In this document: positions 1 through 7,258 of the stretch, piece after piece | How the letters are laid out: each line of letters begins with the position of its first letter | Position numbering within the stretch: position 1 is the first letter of the stretch | Source of the DNA: Candidatus Thermochlorobacteriaceae bacterium | GTDB lineage: Bacteria > Bacteroidota > Chlorobiia > Chlorobiales > Thermochlorobacteraceae | Length of the DNA stretch: 64,000 bases | Assembly (NCBI GenBank): GCA_029263855.1 | Contig: JAJUFC010000015.1 | Span: 36,958-100,957, forward strand | Direction of reading: 5' to 3' | Notes under the pieces: generated by a model | Seen by the model: the letters and a program-made list of their open reading frames with translations, nothing else | What the model was told of the DNA's origin: nothing | Database searches by the model: none | Translations under genes and position numbers: made by a program

Positions 1-453
1 ACCGAACATCGTCGGGATTGAAGGACCGTAAATATCTGCGTCAATCAAGCCAACTTTCGCGCCGAGTTTGGCGAGCGCGACGGCGAGATTGACCGCAACG
101 GTCGACTTGCCCACGCCGCCTTTGCCCGAACCTACGGCAATCAAGTTCTTGACTTTCGCGAGCGGATTGCCTGCTTGGTTGGCGGTCGGATTTGAGGTCG
201 TTACGTTGGCGGTCATTTCAACCGTAACTTCTTTCGCCTCTTTGATGAAATGCCGAATGGCGTTGACGCAGGCGTTTTTGATGAGGTCTTTGAGCGGACA
301 AGCGGGCGTGGTCAGCACGACGGTAAAGGAGACGTTTTCCCCATCGATGCGAATGTTCTTGACCATATTGAGCGAAACGATGTCGCGTCCTAAATCAGGT
401 TCAATCACGTTTCGAAGCGCGTCGAGCACCTGACGTTCAGTGATGTTCGCCAT
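1..453 (-). CDS. Mrp/NBP35-type Fe-S cluster carrier ATPase (C-terminus outside window)
   Basis: Only the first 151 codons lie in the window; the gene continues past base 1. The start is the ATG at 453. Residues 1 to about 90 form a MIP18/DUF59-like domain with the [10 protein letters not shown] motif. A deviant Walker A P-loop follows, [11 protein letters not shown], and then the [11 protein letters not shown] motif typical of Mrp/ApbC proteins. Family knowledge: these P-loop ATPases bind and transfer Fe-S clusters in the cytoplasm. The DUF59-plus-ATPase order is the usual bacterial Mrp architecture. The C-terminal CxxC motif expected for cluster binding cannot be seen. Identification is firm; the exact target proteins are unknown. 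Confidence 0.93.
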   Translation of the reverse strand, partial: MANITERQVLDALRNVIEPDLGRDIVSLNMVKNIRIDGENVSFTVVLTTPACPLKDLIKNACVNAIRHFIKEAKEVTVEMTANVTTSNPTANQAGNPLAKVKNLIAVGSGKGGVGKSTVAVNLAVALAKLGAKVGLIDADIYGPSIPTMFG

Positions 454-527
454 AGAATTTTTGGTTTAAGATTAACGATGTTTTCAATTCTGCAAATGCT
501 TTTCCGCGCAAAGTCGTTTCCTTAGGG

Positions 528-1661
528 TCAAATCGCTTTTTCGTAGATGAGATATTCCTTGTAGGGCTTGCCGCCGACGGCTTCGCCGAGTTTCATCATT
601 TGCGCGTTGCTTTTGAGCACCCACGAAAGTTCCGCCGCCTTGAAGCCCTTTCGCAAGCCGTTTTCAATCGTCGCCGCATGAAAAATGCTGTCCAACCCGC
701 GATTGCGATATTCGGGAATCACTCCCATAATGATGGTGCGAATGGTTTTGATGTTGCGCGAATACCACAAAAATTTAATTAGCCCCGATGGCGTGAAAGG
801 ATTGCCGTTCACGTGTTTGAGCGCAACATTCACATCAGGAAGCGAAATAGAACAGCCAACAGGCTCGCCTTTTTCGTTTTCTAAAATGTAAAGCAAATCT
901 TCGTCCGCGATTTGTTTGAGGTCGGCGGCAAGTTGCATGAATGATTTTTCGGTGAACGGCACGAAGCCCCAATTTTTTTCCCACGCCGCGTTATAGAGTT
1001 TGAAGAGAACTTTGGCTTCGTCTTGCCACTGTTTAAGTCGCACCTTGCGTAGTTTCACCTTGTAGCGTTGTGCTAAACTATCCGCAAGGCGTTTGAGGCG
1101 CGGATAATCAATCGTGGTTTGGTCGACGATGAAGGCGACGAGTTCCTGAACGACTTCAAAGCCATACTGCCTGCAAAGGTCGTGATAATACGGCGGGTTG
1201 TAGGTCATCAGGAAGACGGGCGGCGAATCGTAGCCTTTGACGAGCATTCCGAGTTGGTCGTTCATTGAGGGGGAAATCGGTCCGCGCATCGCGTTCAAGC
1301 CTTTGGCGGAAAGCCACGCTTTTGCCGCGTCAAATAAGGCAGTTGCGACTTCTTGGTCGTTGATGCACTCAAAAAATCCCCAAAAGCCAACCTTGTCGTG
1401 ATGCGTTTCGTTGTGCCGATAATTGACCGTTGCGGTAATTGTGCCGACCATTTCGCCCTCTTTCCAAGCCGTGAAGCAAGCGCGCTCGGCATGTTCCCAA
1501 AGCGGATAGCGCGATGTGTCGAGCGTTTTTTCGTAATCAGCAATCGGATGCGGCACCCAATACTTGTTCAGTTCTGGATTGCGTCGGTAAATTTTCCACG
1601 CAAATTTGATATACTCTCGAATCTCTTTTTTCGTTTTGGCTTCTCGAATTTCTATTGGCAT
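528..1661 (-). CDS. GNAT-fold acyltransferase-like protein, 377 aa
   Basis: The protein starts MPIEIREAKTKKEIREYIKF and has the look of a two-lobed acyl-CoA N-acyltransferase fold. A region around residues 310-330, GVIPEYRNRGLDSIFHAA, resembles the acetyl-CoA-binding motif A (R/Q-x-x-G-x-G/A). I recognise it as the roughly 375-residue GNAT-like family common in Bacteroidota and Chlorobiota whose members are mostly annotated only as N-acetyltransferase or hypothetical. It is not secreted. The substrate is unknown. It sits between the divergently transcribed lipoprotein pair (1712 on) and the Mrp gene, and may be transcribed with Mrp, with a 74-base gap. Confidence 0.7.
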   Translation of the reverse strand: MPIEIREAKTKKEIREYIKFAWKIYRRNPELNKYWVPHPIADYEKTLDTSRYPLWEHAERACFTAWKEGEMVGTITATVNYRHNETHHDKVGFWGFFECINDQEVATALFDAAKAWLSAKGLNAMRGPISPSMNDQLGMLVKGYDSPPVFLMTYNPPYYHDLCRQYGFEVVQELVAFIVDQTTIDYPRLKRLADSLAQRYKVKLRKVRLKQWQDEAKVLFKLYNAAWEKNWGFVPFTEKSFMQLAADLKQIADEDLLYILENEKGEPVGCSISLPDVNVALKHVNGNPFTPSGLIKFLWYSRNIKTIRTIIMGVIPEYRNRGLDSIFHAATIENGLRKGFKAAELSWVLKSNAQMMKLGEAVGGKPYKEYLIYEKAI

Positions 1662-1711
1662 TTTGTGCGCTAATTTTTGAGAGGCGAATATACTTTAATC
1701 GTTATCGCCAA

Positions 1712-2311
1712 ATGAAATTTATCGGTGTCTTGCTTCTTGCAACTTGTCTGAATGGGTGCAATCTCTTCACGCCGCGCGAGCCTGAGCTCCCCACAAGCGG
1801 CGGCGGACAGTTCTTGTGGCAAGCCCCTACACAGCCCGAAATTCTCTTCGTCAATTTGAGCAATGCGTTTGCTTCGCTCAATCCGATTGATTACACGCGC
1901 TCATTTTCGCCCGTTCCCACGACCGATAATCTCGTCGGCATCGTCTTCACCTTCGTGCCCGCGCCTGAAACGGCGGCGCAAGCGGCGGCGTTGTTCGCGA
2001 ATTGGGATATTTTTTCGGAGCGACGATTCTTTGAAAACTTCCGCAACCAAGTCGCGCCGCGAACGTCGCCTGTTTTCACGATTACAATTACCGAACGACT
2101 CATCGTCTCGCAACGCGAACAGCAACTTGCCATCGTTTATCGCTTGCAAGCCACATACACGAATCCGAATCTTGAATCGCTTTGTGAAGGGCAATCGCAA
2201 CTCATTATCAAGCAATCGGAACAGGGATTTTGGTATATCGAATCGTGGCGCGATTTTCGGCGGGAAATTCCTTTCACAATTAGCGAACTCAAACGCTTGC
2301 TGATTAACTAA
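1712..2311 (+). CDS. Small lipoprotein, NTF2-like (first of a tandem pair)
   Basis: The ATG at 1712 gives a clean signal peptide ending in the lipobox LNGC, with the lipidated Cys at residue 16. This start is preferred over an in-frame upstream extension that lacks a signal peptide. The mature 184 residues have no motif I can assign. The end, WYIESWRDF, resembles the end of the next protein (WQMSRWDDF), so the two are probably diverged paralogues. The overall pattern, with repeated aromatic strands and a C-terminal WxxF, suggests an NTF2/SnoaL-like fold, which is inference. Its stop is two bases before the next ATG, so the pair is one operon. Confidence 0.8.
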   Translation: MKFIGVLLLATCLNGCNLFTPREPELPTSGGGQFLWQAPTQPEILFVNLSNAFASLNPIDYTRSFSPVPTTDNLVGIVFTFVPAPETAAQAAALFANWDIFSERRFFENFRNQVAPRTSPVFTITITERLIVSQREQQLAIVYRLQATYTNPNLESLCEGQSQLIIKQSEQGFWYIESWRDFRREIPFTISELKRLLIN

Positions 2312-2313
2312 AG

Positions 2314-2814
2314 ATGAAGATTTTATTGATTGCCACTTGTTTGTCGATTTGGTTTTTAGGATGCACCAATCCATTTGCACCCGCATTGGATAAGAGCAAC
2401 CGCATCGGTGCAGGTGCAGGCGACTTGCGCACGATTGACGGCTTTTTCCAAACCTTTCGTTTCGCCTACCTGACCCGCGATACCACGCTCTATGGACAAC
2501 TTGTCTCTGATAATTTCCAATTCACTTTCACGAACACCCAAAACCAAGAAACTTGGGCGCGCGACGTGGAAATGCGCACGACCAACGGCTTGTTTCGCAA
2601 TTCCGAACTCCTCGATTTGCAATGGAACAGCGTCGTGTTTCAAAGCGGCACCGACGATAGCGTGCAAGCCGAAGTGTGGCGCACGTTCTTCCTCCGATTC
2701 GGGTTCAGCGCTACCAATACGCAGGAACTACAAGGACAAGCCCGATTGATTCTCATCCGAAATGCACCTACCGCCCCTTGGCAAATGTCGCGCTGGGACG
2801 ATTTCAGCCAGTAA
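2314..2814 (+). CDS. Small lipoprotein, NTF2-like (second of a tandem pair)
   Basis: A 166-residue protein with a short hydrophobic signal and the lipobox FLGC (Cys at residue 17), so it is expected to be anchored in the envelope. The segment after the signal reads like a compact alpha-plus-beta NTF2 domain (FFQTFRFAYLTRDTTLYGQL, then a run of beta strands), but no catalytic residue can be named. It starts two bases after the preceding lipoprotein stop and shares its C-terminal WxxxWxDF pattern, consistent with gene duplication. A bidirectional hairpin terminator follows at 2953. The function is unknown. Confidence 0.8.
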   Translation: MKILLIATCLSIWFLGCTNPFAPALDKSNRIGAGAGDLRTIDGFFQTFRFAYLTRDTTLYGQLVSDNFQFTFTNTQNQETWARDVEMRTTNGLFRNSELLDLQWNSVVFQSGTDDSVQAEVWRTFFLRFGFSATNTQELQGQARLILIRNAPTAPWQMSRWDDFSQ

Positions 2815-2824
2815 ATCGTGAACG

Positions 2825-2945
2825 GTTTTTGGATTGCGGATTGTGGATTGGCGAAGGGATTATCTGTGAGTGTCCGTCTTATCCGCGTTCCATTCTTCAA
2901 GCCAGAACACCGAACGAACGGATTGAGCGGATAGGGCGCGGATTT
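2825..2945 (+). repeat. Intergenic AT/GC-mixed spacer with short direct repeats
   Basis: The segment contains closely spaced repeats of ttgcggattgtggattgg character, followed by a stretch resembling the dispersed intergenic sequence seen in many Bacteroidota-type genomes. It is non-coding and lies between the lipoprotein pair and the terminator. No second copy was found elsewhere in this window, so the repeat call is weak. Confidence 0.25.
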
Positions 2946-2952
2946 GCGACCC

Positions 2953-2978
2953 AAAAGGCGAGTGTGTGCTCGCCTTTT
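2953..2978. terminator. Bidirectional hairpin terminator
   Basis: The perfect 10-bp stem AAAAGGCGAG/CTCGCCTTTT has a TGTGTG loop. The flanking A and T runs allow it to stop transcription from both sides. It lies between the lipoprotein operon (+) and the convergent carboxyltransferase gene (-). Confidence 0.8.
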
Positions 2979-3006
2979 CTAAACGAATGACGTCCAAACG
3001 AATGGT

Positions 3007-4554
3007 TCAGAGCGGAATGTTGCCGTGCTTTTTTCGCGGATTGGTATCGACTTTGTATTGGATTGTTTTGAATGCGCGAATGAGTCGCTCGCGAGTTTCA
3101 TGCGGATAAATGACTTCGTCGATGTAGCCTTTTTCGGCGGCGAGATAGGGGTTGGCGAAAAGTTTCTCGAATTCAGCGGTCTTCTTTTTGAGTTCCGCGT
3201 CTTTGTCGGGCGCGGCATCGATTTCTTTTTTGAAGATGATTTCCGCCGCGCCTTGCGCGCCCATAACGGCGATTTCGGCGGTGGGCCATGCGAAGTTGAA
3301 ATCGCCGCGAATGTGCTTGGAGTTCATCACGTCGTAGGCACCGCCGTAGGCTTTTCGCGTGATGACGGTGATTTTCGGGACGGTGGCTTCGGCGAAAGCG
3401 TAAAGCAGTTTCGCGCCGTGAACGATGATGCCGTTCCATTCCTGGTCGGTACCGGGCAAGAATCCGGGCACGTCAACGAGCGTCAGGAGCGGAATGTTGA
3501 AGCAATCACAGAATCGGACGAAGCGCGCCGCTTTACGCGCCGATTTAATGCCCAACACGCCTGCAAGTCCGCTGGGTTCATTAGCGACGATGCCAATGCT
3601 CATACCGCCAAGCCGCGCAAACCCAACCACGATACTCTCAGCGTAATCTTTATGCACTTCCAAAAATTCGCCGCCGTCGATGAGGTTGGTGATGACTTCG
3701 CGCATGGAATAAGGCTTGTTCGGCGAATCGGGAATGATGTTGTCGAGCGTTTGTCCTGCATCTTGAATTGGCGGCACTTCGGGAATGTCGGCAGGACGGT
3801 CTTCGCAGTTTTGCGGCATGTAGAAAATCAATTTTTTTATCGTCTCCAAGACTTCCAACTCGTTTTCGCAGGCAAAGTGCGCTACGCCCGATTTATTGGC
3901 GTGCGTTTCCGCGCCGCCGAGTTCTTCAAACGTAACTTCTTCGTGCGTAACGGTTTTGACAACGTTTGGTCCTGTAACGAACATGTAGCTGGTATTTTTC
4001 GCCATCAAAATGAAATCGGTAATCGCGGGTGAATACACCGCACCGCCGGCACACGGACCGAGAATGGCTGAAATTTGCGGCACGACACCAGAAGCCAGCG
4101 TATTGCGCAGGAAAATATCAGCATAGCCGCCGAGCGAGTCGACGCCTTCTTGAATGCGCGCGCCGCCCGAATCGTTAAGCCCAACGATGGGACAACCGTT
4201 CTTCATTGCCAAATCCATGATTTTGCAAATCTTTTCGGCATTTGCACCTGAAAGGGAGCCGCCAAACACGGTGAAATCTTGTGAGAATACATAAACCGTT
4301 CTGCCGTTAATCGTGCCGAAGCCCGTAATCACGCCGTCGCCTAAAAAGCGTTGTTCTCCAAGTCCGAAGTTGGTGCTGTGATGTTTGACGAACATGCCAA
4401 TTTCTTGGAACGAGCCTTTATCGAGAAGCAACTCGACCCGTTCTCGTGCGGAGAGTTTGCCCTTTTTATGTTGCGCGGCAATGCGCGATTCGCCGCCAAG
4501 TTTTTGTGCTTCATCGCGAAGGCTTTGAAGATGCTCGAATTTAGTGTTAGGCAT
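3007..4554 (-). CDS. pccB: Acyl-CoA carboxylase carboxyltransferase beta subunit (propionyl/methylmalonyl-CoA type)
   Basis: The 515-residue protein is full length for the PccB/MmdA family. It has two crotonase-like carboxyltransferase halves. The N-terminal half carries the oxyanion-forming [12 protein letters not shown] near residue 165, and the C-terminal half carries [12 protein letters not shown] near 405, the biotin and acyl-CoA sites. It transfers CO2 from carboxybiotin to propionyl- or acetyl-CoA, or runs the reverse decarboxylation. No biotin carrier or biotin carboxylase gene is adjacent, so the partner subunits lie elsewhere. In green sulfur bacterial relatives such subunits serve propionyl/methylmalonyl-CoA metabolism; the exact substrate cannot be read from the sequence. 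It has its own terminator downstream (2953). Confidence 0.92.
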   Translation of the reverse strand: MPNTKFEHLQSLRDEAQKLGGESRIAAQHKKGKLSARERVELLLDKGSFQEIGMFVKHHSTNFGLGEQRFLGDGVITGFGTINGRTVYVFSQDFTVFGGSLSGANAEKICKIMDLAMKNGCPIVGLNDSGGARIQEGVDSLGGYADIFLRNTLASGVVPQISAILGPCAGGAVYSPAITDFILMAKNTSYMFVTGPNVVKTVTHEEVTFEELGGAETHANKSGVAHFACENELEVLETIKKLIFYMPQNCEDRPADIPEVPPIQDAGQTLDNIIPDSPNKPYSMREVITNLIDGGEFLEVHKDYAESIVVGFARLGGMSIGIVANEPSGLAGVLGIKSARKAARFVRFCDCFNIPLLTLVDVPGFLPGTDQEWNGIIVHGAKLLYAFAEATVPKITVITRKAYGGAYDVMNSKHIRGDFNFAWPTAEIAVMGAQGAAEIIFKKEIDAAPDKDAELKKKTAEFEKLFANPYLAAEKGYIDEVIYPHETRERLIRAFKTIQYKVDTNPRKKHGNIPL

Positions 4555-4666
4555 TGTTGGAAATGTTTGAAATGAATCGGAGAAAATGTTTGATTGTTAT
4601 CAGATAATACCATCAATCTACAAAAATGGGGGGGCTTTTGGTGAGGTGATTTTTTTCGCGAAATCG

Positions 4667-4697
4667 TTGACATCGAAAAAAAAAATCCCTATCTTTG
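4667..4697 (+). promoter_or_regulatory. Bacteroidota-type promoter for the mini-gene at 4732
   Basis: A -33 element TTGACA (4667-4672) is followed by the -7 element TATCTTTG (4690-4697), which matches the TAnnTTTG consensus known from Bacteroides and Flavobacterium. There are 20 bases between TTG and TA. The ATG of the AURKAIP1/COX24-type gene is 34 bases downstream. Confidence 0.7.
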
Positions 4698-4731
4698 TCG
4701 CCCTTTTGGAAAAACATCATTTTGAAACGAT

Positions 4732-4839
4732 ATGCCGTCAGGAAAAAAGCGTAAGCGTCATAAAATGGCGACGCACAAGCGCAAGAAACGCCGTCGTAAG
4801 AATCGCCACAAGAAGCGTCTGCGTTATCGCAACAACTAA
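4732..4839 (+). CDS. AURKAIP1/COX24 (mS38)-type small basic protein, 35 aa
   Basis: A tiny ORF encodes 35 residues, more than half of them Lys, Arg or His (MPSGKKRKRHKMATHKRKKR, then similar to the end). I recognise the conserved bacterial version of the AURKAIP1/COX24 domain family, whose mitochondrial member mS38 is a ribosomal small-subunit protein. A ribosome-associated role here is inference from that family. A strong TTG/TATCTTTG promoter lies just upstream and tRNA genes follow, which suits a translation-related gene. The gene is easy to miss because of its length. Confidence 0.85.
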   Translation: MPSGKKRKRHKMATHKRKKRRRKNRHKKRLRYRNN

Positions 4840-4955
4840 TTCGCTTTGAGCGAAACGTTTTCGCTGTAAGTCAAAGTTTTCTTTTCAAAGTTCTTTCGCA
4901 AGAAGCACAGCCCTACAGCATTTGTTAAAGCATCTGCTTTAAGGCATGCGCGGTC

Positions 4956-5028
4956 GAGCATATAGCTCAGCAGGTAGAGCATCTCACTTTTAATGAGAGG
5001 GTCGATGGTTCGAGTCCATCTATGCTCA
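4956..5028 (+). tRNA. tRNA-Lys (anticodon TTT)
   Basis: The cloverleaf is complete. Acceptor GAGCATA pairs with TATGCTC, the D arm is GCTC/GAGC, the anticodon stem TCTCA/TGAGA holds loop CTTTTAA with anticodon TTT, and the T arm is GATGG-TTCGAGT-CCATC. Discriminator is A. The 3' CCA is not encoded. Confidence 0.95.
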
Positions 5029-5050
5029 CAATGCTTGATTTCAAGAGAGC

Positions 5051-5089
5051 AGGCTACTTGTAACTTCATTGTTGTGAGTAGCCTTTTTT
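5051..5089 (+). terminator. Terminator after tRNA-Lys
   Basis: The stem AGGCTACT/AGTAGCCT (5051-5058 and 5077-5084) is followed by TTTTTT. Its loop contains the -33 element proposed for the next tRNA gene. Confidence 0.75.
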
Positions 5090-5098
5090 GTAAGTTTG
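5069..5098 (+). promoter_or_regulatory. Promoter of tRNA-Leu, nested in the upstream terminator
   Basis: TTG (5069-5071), a 19-base spacer, then TAAGTTTG (5091-5098), an exact TAnnTTTG match. The tRNA begins 16 bases after the -7 element, so the expected leader is about 8-10 bases. Confidence 0.65.
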
Positions 5099-5113
5099 TT
5101 TCACATGTTGGTT

Positions 5114-5195
5114 GCCCAGGTGGCGGAATTGGTAGACGCACTACTTTGAGGTGGTAGCGCCGCGAGGCGTAGGAGTTCGAGTCTCCTCTTGGGCA
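5114..5195 (+). tRNA. tRNA-Leu (anticodon GAG)
   Basis: An 82-base class II tRNA. Acceptor GCCCAGG pairs with CTTGGGC, and the D arm has the Leu-typical GGCGGAATTGGTAGACGC. The anticodon loop TTGAGGT gives GAG. A long variable arm (CGCCGCGAGGCG region) precedes the T arm GGAG-TTCGAGT-CTCC. Confidence 0.93.
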
Positions 5196-5199
5196 CAGC

Positions 5200-5227
5200 A
5201 AGCCGCGAACACTGACGCGGCTTTTTT
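5200..5227 (+). terminator. Terminator after tRNA-Leu
   Basis: The stem AAGCCGCG/CGCGGCTT (5200-5207 and 5216-5223) runs directly into a T tract ending at 5227. Confidence 0.8.
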
Positions 5228-5269
5228 ATTTTGTTCATCATTCATTCTCGGTATTTTCGGCGATGCACT

Positions 5270-6028
5270 ATGATTTCAACGCGCTTGGATAGTAACGTGC
5301 CTCATCGCAAATCGCTCAACCGATTGCTCTCGAAACGCGGATACTGTTCGCGTCAGGAAGCAGAGCGGCTGATTCGGGAAGGCAAGGTTCGCGTGAATGC
5401 CCAAACAATTCGTAACCCGTTTCAAGTTGTGCCGATTGATGCACACCTTGAAATCGCAGGCGAGCCCACACCGAGCGAAAAACCACTTCACTACGCCGCA
5501 ATGAACAAACGGCGCGGCACTCTCACCACATCAAGCGATGAACATGCACGCAAAACCGTCTATGACGACTTGCGCCCGTTCTTAACACAAACAGGAATCA
5601 CCGAGCGGCTCTTTGCTGTTGGTCGTTTAGACAAGGATACGGACGGTTTGCTTCTCTTCACTAACGATAGCGCCTTCGCCGATTTTCTCACCAATCCCGA
5701 CAATCACATTCCGAAAACCTATCGCGCCCGACTTGCACGTCCTGTTTCCGATTCCGAACTTGAACCCCTTCGCAACGGCATTACGCTTGAAGTGCGCGGC
5801 AATGAGTATCTTGCCAAACCGTCTTCGCTTGTGCGACTTTCGCCGCGACTTGTTGAACTCGCGCTCACCGAAGGCAAAAATCGCGAAGTGCGTCGCCTCT
5901 TCGACGCTATCGGAAACAAGGTCGAGCGATTAACACGCATTAAGTTTGGAAATCTTGTGCTCTCCGAACTCAACTTAGAAGCAGGCGAAACACGGTTTGT
6001 TCAAAAAGAAGATATTTGGAATCATTAG
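5270..6028 (+). CDS. RsuA/RluB-family rRNA pseudouridine synthase
   Basis: An N-terminal S4 RNA-binding domain (KSLNRLLSKRGYCSRQEAER) is followed by the RsuA-type catalytic domain. That domain has the signature GRLDKDTDGLLLF around residue 123, which contains the catalytic Asp. The C-terminal GKNREVRRLF is also typical of the RluB/RluE/RluF/RsuA branch. It isomerises a specific uridine in rRNA to pseudouridine; which position cannot be told from sequence. The ATG at 5270 is chosen because the S4 domain begins shortly after it; an upstream in-frame start at 5231 would add 13 residues overlapping the terminator region. HemW follows after 12 bases. Confidence 0.9.
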   Translation: MISTRLDSNVPHRKSLNRLLSKRGYCSRQEAERLIREGKVRVNAQTIRNPFQVVPIDAHLEIAGEPTPSEKPLHYAAMNKRRGTLTTSSDEHARKTVYDDLRPFLTQTGITERLFAVGRLDKDTDGLLLFTNDSAFADFLTNPDNHIPKTYRARLARPVSDSELEPLRNGITLEVRGNEYLAKPSSLVRLSPRLVELALTEGKNREVRRLFDAIGNKVERLTRIKFGNLVLSELNLEAGETRFVQKEDIWNH

Positions 6029-6040
6029 AACGGTTGAAAC

Positions 6041-7213
6041 TTGGCAGGATTATACTTTCATATTCCGTTTTGTCGCCGTCGGTGCACTTACTGCGACTTT
6101 TACTTCGTTACAAACGGCGCGCTCATTGAGCGATTTCTCAATGCTCTTGAAACAGAAGTGCACGCTCGCGCCGACCTCTTTTCCGACGAAGCCGTCTCTA
6201 CGATTTACTTCGGCGGCGGCACACCTTCCATGCTTTCAGCCAAGCAACTCGATTGTATTCTTTCACTCATTCAAAAAAAATTTCGCCTCGATTCCGACCT
6301 TGAACTGACCCTTGAAGCCAATCCCGAAGATTTGATCGAATCACTCTTACAAGATTATTCACACGTCGGCATCAACCGTTTAAGCATTGGCACACAAGCC
6401 TTCAGCGACGACAAATTGAAATTGCTTTCGCGCGAACACACGGCAGCAGAAAGCATTGTTTCAGTTGAGCGTGCTCATCGCTGGTTCAAGAACGTGAGCC
6501 TCGATTTAATTTTTGGCACAGAAGGCGAAACACTTTCCGATTGGCAGCGCGAACTTGAACTTGCCGCCTCACTTTCGCCTGAACACATTTCTGCCTATTC
6601 GCTCACGGTTGAGCCTTTCACGCCGCTTTCCAAATTAATTGCGCGCGGCAAGCGCACCCGCCCAAGCGATTCACTTCAAACGGAGATGTTTCTTTTAACG
6701 ATGGAGTTTTTAGATGCGCATGGCTTCGAACATTACGAAGTTTCAAATTATGCTCGGTCGGGATTTCGCTCTCGACACAATTCTTCGTATTGGCAGCGCA
6801 TTCCTTATTTGGGGTTCGGTCCGTCGGCGCATTCGTTTTTCAGGCAAGGAGGAAACGAAATTCGCTCTGCTAATCAAAGAAGCCTGAATCGCTATTTGGA
6901 AACTCCGACCGATGCTCACGATTTCCGCGAAGTGCTTTCCGACCTTGACCGATTTAACGAAACCGTGCTTCTTTCGCTCCGACAGCGCGAAGGATTGGCA
7001 TTAGAACTATTGCGGAAAAATTTTAACTTTGCCGCCTTGCATTTCGGCGCGCTAAGCCAAATCGTCGCCGATTTTGAACGCGATGGATTAATGACAACAG
7101 AACACGAAACCATTAAACTCACGCGCAAAGGATTCACGCTTGCCGATACGATTGCATCTGAATTTTTTATTACTCAACATCAACAACTGAACGACGCCAC
7201 ATGTGCGTCTTAA
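6041..7213 (+). CDS. hemW: Radical SAM protein HemW (heme chaperone, HemN-like)
   Basis: The start is TTG at 6041, immediately giving MAGLYFHIPFCRRRCTYCDF with the CxxxCxxC radical-SAM cluster motif that sits at the extreme N-terminus of this family. The 390-residue length and GGGTPS and LTLEANPE motifs fit HemW. True coproporphyrinogen dehydrogenase HemN is longer and carries a second conserved Cys (CxxxCxxCxC), whereas here the residue after CDF is Tyr. HemW is known to bind heme and insert it into acceptor proteins. The gene is co-directional with the pseudouridine synthase, 12 bases downstream of it. Confidence 0.88.
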   Translation: MAGLYFHIPFCRRRCTYCDFYFVTNGALIERFLNALETEVHARADLFSDEAVSTIYFGGGTPSMLSAKQLDCILSLIQKKFRLDSDLELTLEANPEDLIESLLQDYSHVGINRLSIGTQAFSDDKLKLLSREHTAAESIVSVERAHRWFKNVSLDLIFGTEGETLSDWQRELELAASLSPEHISAYSLTVEPFTPLSKLIARGKRTRPSDSLQTEMFLLTMEFLDAHGFEHYEVSNYARSGFRSRHNSSYWQRIPYLGFGPSAHSFFRQGGNEIRSANQRSLNRYLETPTDAHDFREVLSDLDRFNETVLLSLRQREGLALELLRKNFNFAALHFGALSQIVADFERDGLMTTEHETIKLTRKGFTLADTIASEFFITQHQQLNDATCAS

Positions 7214-7258
7214 AAAAAATATCTCGCCAACTCATTCGCAACTGATAACCTTAATTCA

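Noticed and set aside
3025..4032. Long + strand ORF inside pccB
   Set aside because: It lies antisense to a clearly conserved carboxyltransferase gene, has no recognisable domain, and its composition follows from the codon pattern of the opposite strand.
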